DNA of 35,112 bases from Lachnospiraceae bacterium (GTDB lineage: Bacteria > Bacillota > Clostridia > Lachnospirales > Lachnospiraceae), in contig JAFSRP010000054.1 of the NCBI GenBank assembly GCA_017446045.1, positions 94,852 through 129,963 of the forward strand, given 5' to 3'. The position numbers and the translations under genes are program-made. Below the pieces are notes generated by a model. The model saw only the letters and a program-made list of their open reading frames with translations, was not told the DNA's origin and did no database searches. Shown one piece after another: positions 24,331 through 32,335 of this stretch; the first letter of the stretch is position 1; each line of letters opens with the position of its first letter.

Positions 24331-25968
24331 TCAGCCATTTTCATTCTCATCTGTCCCTTTATAATACAGGCACATCATGGTGATATCATCAAACTGCGGG
24401 GCATTCTTCACAAAATCCCTGATCCCTGCAAGCACTTCATCCAGGACTCCTTTTACAGTGACGTCTTTATCCCGGTTGAGGGAATCCAGAAGCCGTCCGG
24501 TGCCAAATAGCCGGTTGTCCGCATCGGTCGCCTCGGTCACACCGTCAGTATACACGAATATACTGTCGCCTTTCTCCAGCTTCAGTTCATAATCCTTGTA
24601 TACCATGTCATCCAGGGCGCCCAGCACCAGGCCGTGCACCTCCTTAAACAGTTCATAGGAACCACCCGCCCGTTTGATCACGGGATACTCATGACCTGCA
24701 TTGGAAGCCTGCAGCTTACCGGTGGAAAGTTCCAGTATTCCCAGCCATACCGTGACAAACATTTCCGCGCGGTTATTCTTGTATATGCGTTCATTGACTC
24801 TTGTCAGGGCAGTAGCAGGCGTAATACCGGGCTTGACCTCCGAACGGATCAGGATGTCCGAGATCATCATAAACAGCGCGCCCGGGATCCCCTTTCCGGA
24901 AACATCCGCGATCACCAAAGCCAGATGGTCATCATCCACAAGGAAGAAATCATAAAAATCTCCCCCGACTTCCCTTGCCGGATGCATCGTGGCATAAAGA
25001 TCGATGCAGGTCTTGTCGGGGAACGGCGGAAACAGCTGCGGAAGCATCCCGGCCTGGATCTTTCGGGCGACATCAAGTTCCGCCGCGATACGTTCCTTCT
25101 CCGCCGTGATCCTGGTGAGATTCTCCATATAGCTGCAGATCTGCTCCTCCATCCGGTCTACGGATCCGGCCAGTGTTCCTATTTCATCCCGGTTGAGGAT
25201 CATGTCCGTCAGTTTATTGCCGGAAGGAATGCTTTCGTCCGCGAAACGTTCTGCTTCTCCGGTGATGGTCTGGATCGGAAACAGCAGACTCCGGTAAATA
25301 TATGCCCCATATACCAGGATCGTCATCAGCACGACAGCACCGAGTGACAGGAACAGATTCCGGATATACTGCCTGCGGGCAGCATCCAGTACATCCATCT
25401 GGCGCTGTACGCAAAGGATCGCCTTTGTTCGCCCGTCGGCGCCCTTCAGCGGAACCATGGCAGTGATATGAGGATCCGTCTGTATATATCCCTGATCTCT
25501 GATCACCAGCTCCCTTTCAGACCCTTCTTCGTACAGACGGCGGTATTTCACGCGGTAGTCATCGTTGGTCGTCGCCCTTACAAACCCGAAATCATACAGG
25601 GAGTAATGGGAATCATGATTGATCGTGGAAAAAATAAAAGTAATATGCCCGTAGTCCGTCAGATCAGGCTGGATCACATAGATAAACGTGACCCCCTGAG
25701 AATTGCAGAGCCTGTCCATACTGAAATACGCTGCCTGATACTCGCTGCTTTTCCCTCCACTTTCTATAAAACGGGGGATATGGTCCGCATTGACGAGCTC
25801 CGCTGCCGACTCTGCCGTCCGGAACGCGCCGTCGGCATACTGGTCCAGAAGCGCGCTTGTAAAGCCCTGGTATCCTATGGTACCGATGAACACGGAAAGC
25901 AGGACCAGCAGGACAACAATGCCGGACAGTATACGGAAAACAATGCTGTAACGTAATTTACCGATCAT
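24331..25968 (-). CDS. Membrane sensor PP2C-type serine phosphatase (RsbU/SpoIIE family)
   Basis: Such phosphatases dephosphorylate STAS antagonists and so switch on partner-switching circuits. The 545 residues contain a TM helix (about 10-32), an extracytoplasmic sensor region (33-200) I cannot classify, a second TM helix (about 205-225), a HAMP linker (226-280), a short coiled coil, and the phosphatase domain (about 300-535). Metal ligands and motifs are intact: VGGDFYDF (D337), ADVSGKG (D355), NAGHEYP, YTDGVTEA (D475) and QFDDITM (D527, D528). Its ATG overlaps the VanX-like stop by 4 nt. The stand-alone STAS protein and the STAS domain of the fusion, encoded 3-5 kb downstream, are the obvious candidate substrates. 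Confidence 0.93.
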   Translation of the reverse strand: MIGKLRYSIVFRILSGIVVLLVLLSVFIGTIGYQGFTSALLDQYADGAFRTAESAAELVNADHIPRFIESGGKSSEYQAAYFSMDRLCNSQGVTFIYVIQPDLTDYGHITFIFSTINHDSHYSLYDFGFVRATTNDDYRVKYRRLYEEGSERELVIRDQGYIQTDPHITAMVPLKGADGRTKAILCVQRQMDVLDAARRQYIRNLFLSLGAVVLMTILVYGAYIYRSLLFPIQTITGEAERFADESIPSGNKLTDMILNRDEIGTLAGSVDRMEEQICSYMENLTRITAEKERIAAELDVARKIQAGMLPQLFPPFPDKTCIDLYATMHPAREVGGDFYDFFLVDDDHLALVIADVSGKGIPGALFMMISDILIRSEVKPGITPATALTRVNERIYKNNRAEMFVTVWLGILELSTGKLQASNAGHEYPVIKRAGGSYELFKEVHGLVLGALDDMVYKDYELKLEKGDSIFVYTDGVTEATDADNRLFGTGRLLDSLNRDKDVTVKGVLDEVLAGIRDFVKNAPQFDDITMMCLYYKGTDENENG

Positions 25969-26627
25969 GAATGATTAATGGACCGGGATGAGACCGGAAA
26001 TTCAAAGTAAGTTTCGGGATAAGGCTCATCTTTCAGGGTGAAATGCCACCACTCGCAGTCATATGGCTGAAAACCGTTCCTCACCATGATGTTTTGCAGA
26101 TACATGCGGTTTTCGTACTGTTCCTGTGTGATCCCCCGGTAATCCGGATGGGAGGCCTCGCTGAAGAAATCAAAGGGGCTGCCCATGTCCACTTCCCTGC
26201 CTGTCTTCATATCCAGCAGCGTCAGATCTACCGTACTGCCCCGGCTGTGACTCGAACGCGCGGCAATATAACCTTTGACAAAGAGTTCCTGTTTCTCCAG
26301 ATCCGGGTAGAAAAACGGCTTCATTCTGAGATCCAGGTCCTCGATCCCCCAAAGTACGAAATGCCTGACTGCACAGACAGGCCGGTACGCATCAAAGACC
26401 TTGAGGCGGTATCCATGCACGCTCACCTCATTACTGACAGCTTTCAGCACCCGGGCAGCTTCCGCTGTCATGATAGCGCAGGGTTCCTCATAACCGTCTA
26501 TACGGTCACCGATAAAATTATAGGTCGAATAGTAACGTATCTCCTGGATGATCCCCGGTACAAAGTCCGCGAGAAGGACAAAGCCGGAAGCATCCATGAC
26601 CGCCTTTTTATAATAATCCACCGACAT
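25965..26627 (-). CDS. D-alanyl-D-alanine dipeptidase (VanX/DdpX family, M15D)
   Basis: The 220-residue protein is a zinc dipeptidase of the VanX family. Recognisable are DAYRP (R82, transition-state Arg), SSHSRGSTVDLTLL with zinc ligands H127 and D134, and CEWWHF with catalytic E192 and ligand H195. There is no signal peptide, so it acts in the cytosol on free D-Ala-D-Ala. There are no vanH, vanA or vanRS genes nearby, so peptidoglycan turnover or nutrient recycling is more likely than glycopeptide resistance. GGGAG with 6-nt spacing supports the start. It is 15 bp downstream of the ABC permease and overlaps the phosphatase gene. Confidence 0.9.
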   Translation of the reverse strand: MSVDYYKKAVMDASGFVLLADFVPGIIQEIRYYSTYNFIGDRIDGYEEPCAIMTAEAARVLKAVSNEVSVHGYRLKVFDAYRPVCAVRHFVLWGIEDLDLRMKPFFYPDLEKQELFVKGYIAARSSHSRGSTVDLTLLDMKTGREVDMGSPFDFFSEASHPDYRGITQEQYENRMYLQNIMVRNGFQPYDCEWWHFTLKDEPYPETYFEFPVSSRSINHS

Positions 26628-26642
26628 CGAAAACTCCCATCC

Positions 26643-27611
26643 TTAACGCCTGTCCCTGTCCACAAACTCCAGCAGTACCACGGAGATCACGGCAAACAAC
26701 GCACCGATCCCGATCAGCCGGATCCAGCACCCCGTAAGGTTTTCGGCAGTATACACATACGCCGCATTCTGGTTGTACTGGCCTGATGCCAGCAGCACTT
26801 CATCCAGCATATCCCGGTTCTGTATCTCATCCATGATCATGCCGATCGGTTTGTAACCGAGAAGTTCCAGATCACGGAACTTGAAAATGGTGTTCCACAG
26901 AGCCACCATCGGCCGGGCATTGTAATTGCCGAGTGTACACAGTCCTTTGAGTCCCCATTTTGCTATGGTAAAATCCGTCAGTTTCAGCGCGGTGCCGGTC
27001 AAAACGACCAGGCCGCCTGAAAACAGAAGCTGGAAGATAAGCACAAAGGGCATTACGGTCATCGCCGTCGTCGTGTTCCTCACCAGGGCGGAAATAGCCA
27101 GGGAGAGCATATCGGCAGAATAAGTGATCAGGAACAGAGTTATGAACAGATCTGTCAGAAACCAGGGAGTCACCAGCCCTTCGTAAGGCAGCTTCAGCTT
27201 CATCAGCATGCAGACGGCCAGCATGATGGAAGTCTGGAGAATGCAGAGGATCATCTGATAGATCATGTGTGCCGCAATATATGATGTGATATGCATCCCG
27301 GCGCGGTGTTCCCGCTTAATGATCGGTCGTTCCCGGCAGATCACCTGGATCGAGTTAAAAAAGCCGTTCCAGATACAGACACAGACCAGGGCAAAGCTCC
27401 CCTGTAATGTTCCCTCCTGTGTCTTATACAGATTCGCTCCCACTGCGAAGGTGACCAGTCCTGCGATAAGAGCTGCCATTGGCAGGACCTTCCAGTCGCT
27501 CTGGTAGACGAACATACGGATCAGTTTTCCCAGATAGATGCCGATCTGGGAAATCCTGCCCCTGTAATGAAGCCTGGTGTAGTCTACGCCTGTTTGAAGC
27601 TCAGCATTCAT
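26643..27611 (-). CDS. ABC-2 type (ABCG-like) transporter permease
   Basis: The 322-residue membrane protein has an N-terminal amphipathic segment, about six membrane helices (near 45-62, 75-90, 115-138, 155-178, 188-212, 296-318) and a large loop between the fifth and sixth helices (about 215-290). This is the layout of ABCG/White-type permeases. Its start overlaps the preceding ATPase gene by 11 nt. The two form a transporter whose substrate is not evident. Association with a D-Ala-D-Ala dipeptidase and an RsbU-like phosphatase hints at envelope material or a peptide. Confidence 0.82.
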   Translation of the reverse strand: MNAELQTGVDYTRLHYRGRISQIGIYLGKLIRMFVYQSDWKVLPMAALIAGLVTFAVGANLYKTQEGTLQGSFALVCVCIWNGFFNSIQVICRERPIIKREHRAGMHITSYIAAHMIYQMILCILQTSIMLAVCMLMKLKLPYEGLVTPWFLTDLFITLFLITYSADMLSLAISALVRNTTTAMTVMPFVLIFQLLFSGGLVVLTGTALKLTDFTIAKWGLKGLCTLGNYNARPMVALWNTIFKFRDLELLGYKPIGMIMDEIQNRDMLDEVLLASGQYNQNAAYVYTAENLTGCWIRLIGIGALFAVISVVLLEFVDRDRR

Positions 27612-29016
27612 CTTCTGCAGCCTCCTTTACAGCTGACCCGTCTTTTTCCGCAGTTTCCGTGTCGTCCCGCAGGGCAGCATATTTTTCAACAAATTCATCG
27701 GCACGGCCTTCACCGCCTTCCTCCCTGCGGTTGATGGCCATGACGATCTCTTCCATGGTATTCTTTCCGAAAAAGCTCCTTGCTTCCGCCGGTGAACCGA
27801 AAAATGCCAGACGCCCGACACGGCCGGAATCCCTGGCAAGCACGATCACATAGTCAAAGAGATCGATCACCCGGTCCGGTGTATGCGTGATCGTTATGAC
27901 GATCTTTCCCTGGTCCGCCACTTCCCGGAGCCTGGTAAACAATTCCCTCGCGATCACACCGTCGAGACCCGAATCCGGTTCATCAAGAATGAAGAGATCC
28001 GGATCAGAGATAAGCTCCATACCGATGGAGATCCTTTTTTTCATTCCGCCGGACTTTTTTGATACAAGGCCGTGCTGTCCTGCAGTCAGACCCAGTGTAT
28101 CCATGACATTTCTGACCCGCTCTTTCATTTCCGCAGGCCTGACGCTCGTCGGAAGCCGGAGGGCAGCTGCGTCTTCCAGCGTCCGGTTCACGGTATCGTT
28201 CATGCGCAGCAGCGGCTGCTGCGGCACAAATCCGATACGGTATTTCATCTGTTCATATTCTTTATATATGTCCCTGCCGTTCAGCAGCATGACGGCATCC
28301 GCCTTTTCATACCCCGTGATCGCATTCACGAAGGTCGTTTTTCCGGATCCGGATCCGCCAAGCAGCATGGTCATGCTGCCGTTGGGGATCGTAAGGCTGA
28401 TATCCTTCAACAAATAGCGCTTTTTAAAAAAGTCATTTACAGTTCTTTCCTTAAGACGGATCACCAGGCTTTCTGCCGGTATCTCCCCACCGTGGGCTCC
28501 GGCACTTCCGGCTTTCAGTTCGGCGGGTTTTGTGCCTGCCAGATGATCTTCATCCGCAGTTCGTCCCAGATTGACCGGCTTGTATCTCTCCCCGAATCCC
28601 CAAAGGCACGCAGGAATGAAGGGAGCCAGGATCCATGCGAAGATCCAGCGCTTCCCCATTGCAAAGGTACTGCATAGTCCGTTGTATACCTTGATCTCCT
28701 GGATCCATTGAATGATCAGGAAAACAAGGGAACCGAGCGCCAGGAGGAGGGCGATCCTTTCGGTAGCCCGGCTGGCAATGTCAAGGATCCCTGAAAGGAT
28801 CTCTCCGAGCAGTACCCCGAGCTCCAGGACCATACAGATCCGTCCGTCCTTTTCGCGGCCGGCACATTCTCCGAGCTTAAGATAACGGCCACCGGGGATC
28901 AGTGCCCACCAGCCCTTTTGTCCGCACTTCTCAAACAGTTTCCAAAGTCCGACAGTCATCACCGCTGTACTGACGGAACCGTAGATATTGACGCCGCTGA
29001 TCTCTATGCCAAACAT
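27601..29016 (-). CDS. ABC transporter ATPase (ABCG-like) with N-terminal membrane domain
   Basis: Residues 1-145 form a membrane domain of three to four helices resembling the small DUF5684-type family (WWALIPGGRYLKLGE). A linker follows, then a full ATP-binding cassette at about 185-420. Walker A is GGSGSGKTT (220-228), the Q-loop region FVPQQPLL, the signature is a degenerate SGGMKKRISIG as in ABCG proteins, Walker B LFILDEPDSGLD, and the H-loop TITHTPD. The C-terminal 50 residues are acidic. The fused N-terminal membrane domain is unusual for an ABC ATPase of this type. It is the promoter-proximal gene of the ABC-vanX-rsbU-ydcF operon. Confidence 0.87.
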   Translation of the reverse strand: MFGIEISGVNIYGSVSTAVMTVGLWKLFEKCGQKGWWALIPGGRYLKLGECAGREKDGRICMVLELGVLLGEILSGILDIASRATERIALLLALGSLVFLIIQWIQEIKVYNGLCSTFAMGKRWIFAWILAPFIPACLWGFGERYKPVNLGRTADEDHLAGTKPAELKAGSAGAHGGEIPAESLVIRLKERTVNDFFKKRYLLKDISLTIPNGSMTMLLGGSGSGKTTFVNAITGYEKADAVMLLNGRDIYKEYEQMKYRIGFVPQQPLLRMNDTVNRTLEDAAALRLPTSVRPAEMKERVRNVMDTLGLTAGQHGLVSKKSGGMKKRISIGMELISDPDLFILDEPDSGLDGVIARELFTRLREVADQGKIVITITHTPDRVIDLFDYVIVLARDSGRVGRLAFFGSPAEARSFFGKNTMEEIVMAINRREEGGEGRADEFVEKYAALRDDTETAEKDGSAVKEAAEDEC

Positions 29017-29086
29017 TTCTGCTTCCTTCTATATATAGGCTGAATCCATGTCTTTAAAGACTGCATTCGTATTTTCATAATAGTTT

Positions 29087-29115
29087 AGTATAACATAACC
29101 CGGTTTTTTAAACAA
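29087..29115 (-). promoter_or_regulatory. Promoter of the ABC-vanX-rsbU-ydcF operon
   Basis: TTGTTT (29110-29115), a 17-bp spacer and TATACT (29087-29092) preceded by TGT, an extended -10. It lies about 70 bp upstream of the ATPase gene on the minus strand, just downstream of the GH13 terminator. Confidence 0.7.
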
Positions 29116-29122
29116 CGACACG

Positions 29123-29153
29123 AAAAGACCCGCTTTCAAAAAGCGGGTCTTTT
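29123..29153. terminator. Bidirectional terminator after the GH13 gene
   Basis: AAAAGACCCGCTT (29123-29135) pairs with AAGCGGGTCTTTT (29141-29153), 13 bp with a 5-nt loop. It is 17 bp past the GH13 stop and upstream of the ABC operon promoter. Confidence 0.85.
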
Positions 29154-29169
29154 CATAGATGAGCTGTCC

Positions 29170-30864
29170 TCACATGCAGCCGGCTTTCAGGACTTTTACC
29201 TCATACGGCTGCAACCGCAGCTCTCTCTTGCCGTCCGGAAGGCGTTCTTCCGCCGGATAATTATCCAACAGCAGTTTATTATTGCTGTTCCTATAGATCT
29301 TTGGGAGACGGTAAGAGACCCTGTGCCTAGAGAAGGAACAGATGACCAGTATCCTTTCCTTTTCGTACTCCCTTTCATAGACATAGACCCTGCGGCTGGA
29401 GCGCGCATGTTCTCTGTAGCTTCCCCAAAGCAGCGTTTTGCAGGACTTCCTGAGCTTCAGGCATTTACGGTAGAAATTCAGGATACTGCCGGGGTCCGCT
29501 TCTTCATCCGCGGCGTTTACCGTTTTGTAATTGGGATTGACATAAAACCATGGCTTATGTACCGAAAATCCTGCATATCGCGCCGGACTCCACTGAACCG
29601 GCGTCCTGGCAGAATCTCTGCTGGAGAGATGAATGCGGCGCATCCGGCGCCGGACCGGCTCTTTCAGATGAAAGCGGTGATAGGCATTCACACTCGCCAC
29701 ATCCAGATACTGTCCGATCGAATGCAGCCGGATATTGGTCATACCCAGCTCCTGTCCCTGATAAATAAAAGGTGTGCCCCTTTGCAGAATAAAGCAGGCT
29801 GCCAGCATAGTGCCGGACTCTCTCCAGTATTTCCGGCTGCCGTAACGATCGATCACCCTGGGATGATCATGGTTTTCCAGGTACAAAGCGTTCCATCCGC
29901 CTTTTTTCATCCCATACTGCCATCGTGAAAAGGCCCGTTTCAGTTTCCTTAAGGAGAAAGGATGATGAACGTACTCCGTGAAAAAGCAGTCTGCCGTCAT
30001 GGTCTCAAACTGGATCACCAGATCAAGCACCCGGTCCCTGCCTGTAATGAGCCTCCGTGCTCCCTTAATGCCTGTAAAAGGAGCTTCCCCGATCTGGACG
30101 GCACCATAGGAAAGCGCTGTTTCCCGGAACTCCCGCAGATAACGATGCAGATTCGGTCCCTCGTTGTAAAAAGGCAGACCGTTGATCGCCGGAAGAAACG
30201 GGATACCGTCCGGCAATCGCATGTCTTTGGATATATAGGTTATTACGTCTTCCCGGAAACCGTCCACACCCATATCCAGCCAAAAGCGCATGATGCTTTT
30301 GACTTCTTCCCGGACTTTGGGGTTATCCATGTTGAGATCCGGCTGTTTACGGGCAAAAACATGCAGATAATACTGTTTGCGGGTCTCACAGTATTCCCAC
30401 GCCAGCCCCTCAAACTGGCTGTACCAGTTGTTGGGCGGAAGCCGGTCCTCGCCGTCAAAGCGCGGATCTCTCCAGATATAGTAATCGCTGTACGGATTGT
30501 CCTTTCCTTTACAACTTTCGATAAACCAGGGATGCTCGTCGGAGGTGTGGTTGATCACCAGATCCAGCAGGACCTTCAGACCAAGCGCATGCGCCCTGTC
30601 CAGAACTTTCCGGAACTGTTCCAGCGTACCGTAATCAGGATGGATGTTCCGGTAATCCGAGATGTCGTACCCGTAGTCGGCATTGGGTGACGGGAAGATC
30701 GGGCTGAACCATATGCCGTCTACACCCAGATCCCTGATATATTCCAGCCGCTCATATACTCCATAGAGATCGCCTATCCCGTCCCCGTTACCGTCCCTGA
30801 AACTGCGTACCCAGATCTGATAAAAGGACATTTTTCGAAAATCAAATTGTCTGATCTTCTCCAT
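29170..30864 (-). CDS. GH13 alpha-glucosidase (oligo-1,6-glucosidase-like)
   Basis: This is a cytosolic glycoside hydrolase of family 13, subfamily 31 type, 564 residues, close to the usual length. The conserved regions are DLVINHTSDEHPWF (about 101-114), GFREDVIT with nucleophile D206, IGEAPF with acid/base E260, and LENHDHPR with D333. The Val after the nucleophile (EDVI) is typical of enzymes acting on alpha-1,6 linkages. A C-terminal beta-sandwich follows. The start overlaps the end of the glycosyltransferase gene by 23 nt. An internal ATG at 30831 has no ribosome-binding site. Pairing with a GT4 enzyme suggests turnover of a glucan or glucosylated product. Confidence 0.92.
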   Translation of the reverse strand: MEKIRQFDFRKMSFYQIWVRSFRDGNGDGIGDLYGVYERLEYIRDLGVDGIWFSPIFPSPNADYGYDISDYRNIHPDYGTLEQFRKVLDRAHALGLKVLLDLVINHTSDEHPWFIESCKGKDNPYSDYYIWRDPRFDGEDRLPPNNWYSQFEGLAWEYCETRKQYYLHVFARKQPDLNMDNPKVREEVKSIMRFWLDMGVDGFREDVITYISKDMRLPDGIPFLPAINGLPFYNEGPNLHRYLREFRETALSYGAVQIGEAPFTGIKGARRLITGRDRVLDLVIQFETMTADCFFTEYVHHPFSLRKLKRAFSRWQYGMKKGGWNALYLENHDHPRVIDRYGSRKYWRESGTMLAACFILQRGTPFIYQGQELGMTNIRLHSIGQYLDVASVNAYHRFHLKEPVRRRMRRIHLSSRDSARTPVQWSPARYAGFSVHKPWFYVNPNYKTVNAADEEADPGSILNFYRKCLKLRKSCKTLLWGSYREHARSSRRVYVYEREYEKERILVICSFSRHRVSYRLPKIYRNSNNKLLLDNYPAEERLPDGKRELRLQPYEVKVLKAGCM

Positions 30865-32311
30865 CGGTCTTTGTTCCCTGCCCTGTTTCTATCTTTTTTT
30901 CGAGCCTCTCTATATGCTTTTCCATTTCCGCGATCCGCCGATCGGGTACAAGGGCTGAGAGCAGATCAGCGGTATCTTCCGCGCTCGCTATGTTATCCAT
31001 CATTCCCTGGGTGTACTCCCTGAACTGCTGCCTCCAGTCCTCTCTCTTCCGGCGCAGTTGTTCCCACTCCTGCATGCCGCGGGCTGTCATGGAGACCAGG
31101 TAATCCGACGGGAGCTTTTTCCTCGATGCCAGAAGACCGCTCTTCTTCCGGTCAATGATCTGCTGATACCGCGCATAGGCCCGTGCGGTACATTCCTGCC
31201 AGGAAAGATAGATCTCATCCATCGCGTGCTGTCCCGCATCGTGCAGCTGCGGAAGATTCCCACAGGCTTCTTTTAAAAAGGCAGCCATGGCTTCGGGCGT
31301 TTCCTCGATGAGGAAACCATTCCGTCCGTCCGTAATGCCTTCCGCCGCACAGGAATCCCTGATCAGAACGCTCGCCAGCCCGCAGGCCGCTGCCTCCCGT
31401 ACGACCAGCCCGTTGGTGTCAAAGGTGGAGGGAAACAGGAAAAGATCCGCTCTCGTATTCCAGGCACGCAGGACATCCCTGTCATATATGGGGCCTGTAA
31501 AGATACATTTGTTCCTTAATCCCGGCGTGTCTGCCTTCTTCTCCAGCATCTCCCCGTCCGGTCCGCCGCCGACAAAGACCATACGGAAATCCTTTCCCTG
31601 CGCCGCAAGCCTCTCCAGGGCATCAAGGATCAGCGGCAGGCCTTTATAGGTGATCAGCCTTCCCACATACAGGAAGACCGGGATCCCTTTCGGGAGGTCA
31701 TATCCCTCTGTCGCCGTCCTGACCGCCTCGCTGCCGACCCTTCCCTTTGCGAAGTCCACCCCGTTGCTCATCACGATACAGTCGCCTTCATAACCGAGTT
31801 CTCTGAGGCTTTCCGCCGCACCGCGGCTGACCGTCCATACCTCGTCGCAAGCTTCGATATTGCTTACCATGACACGGATCGTTTCATCCGCAACGGACCT
31901 GATCTTCATAAAGCGCCTGATATCGATATCGTATTTCGTGTGATAGGTCATGACCAGAGGCGCCCCCGTTTCTTCCCTCAGGATCCGCCCGATCACGGTC
32001 GACGATGCCGGGCAGTGCGAGTGAATGATATCCGGCGCGAAGGAGGCCAGTTCGGATATCTTTTTTTCCGAAAACGGATTTCCGGTGCGGTATCCGTTGG
32101 TCACAGCCGCTGTGTCCAGGCTCGGATAGGCTACCACAGGATATTCATAGGCGTCATAATCCGCGCCGGGGTATTCCGGTGTCCCCACGATGATCCCGGC
32201 CCCGTGGCAGCGGCGCAGATAGTCGGCATAATTCAACAGGACATTGACCACGCCGTCTATGACGGGCGGAAAAGAATCATTTAAAAGACAGATCTTCATA
32301 TTTCCTTCCAT
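30842..32311 (-). CDS. Glycosyltransferase family 4
   Basis: The 489-residue protein has the two-Rossmann GT-B fold of retaining GT4 enzymes. The N-terminal acceptor domain begins with NDSFPPVIDGVVN, HSHCPASS lies near 95 and YHTKYDIDI near 122. The donor domain has YVGRLITYKGLPLIL and the EX7E-type region FDTNGLVVREAAACG. It resembles diacylglycerol glucosyltransferases and related lipid or polymer glycosyltransferases, but the acceptor cannot be read. The last 70 residues are a charged coiled-coil tail. An ATG at 32299 with GGAAGG 4 nt upstream may be the true start, since the ATG at 32311 has its GGGGGA too close. It follows ltaE closely. Confidence 0.87.
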   Translation of the reverse strand: MEGNMKICLLNDSFPPVIDGVVNVLLNYADYLRRCHGAGIIVGTPEYPGADYDAYEYPVVAYPSLDTAAVTNGYRTGNPFSEKKISELASFAPDIIHSHCPASSTVIGRILREETGAPLVMTYHTKYDIDIRRFMKIRSVADETIRVMVSNIEACDEVWTVSRGAAESLRELGYEGDCIVMSNGVDFAKGRVGSEAVRTATEGYDLPKGIPVFLYVGRLITYKGLPLILDALERLAAQGKDFRMVFVGGGPDGEMLEKKADTPGLRNKCIFTGPIYDRDVLRAWNTRADLFLFPSTFDTNGLVVREAAACGLASVLIRDSCAAEGITDGRNGFLIEETPEAMAAFLKEACGNLPQLHDAGQHAMDEIYLSWQECTARAYARYQQIIDRKKSGLLASRKKLPSDYLVSMTARGMQEWEQLRRKREDWRQQFREYTQGMMDNIASAEDTADLLSALVPDRRIAEMEKHIERLEKKIETGQGTKTDGEDQTI

Positions 32312-32335
32312 TCCCCCAACAGCAACGCATCCCGT

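Noticed and set aside
24331-25968. Complete sigma-B-type operon
   Set aside because: RsbU-, RsbV- and RsbW-like parts exist, but there is no sigma factor gene in the window.
25965-29016. Vancomycin-resistance cluster
   Set aside because: Only a VanX-like dipeptidase is present. There is no D-Ala-D-Lac ligase, dehydrogenase or VanRS pair in the window.
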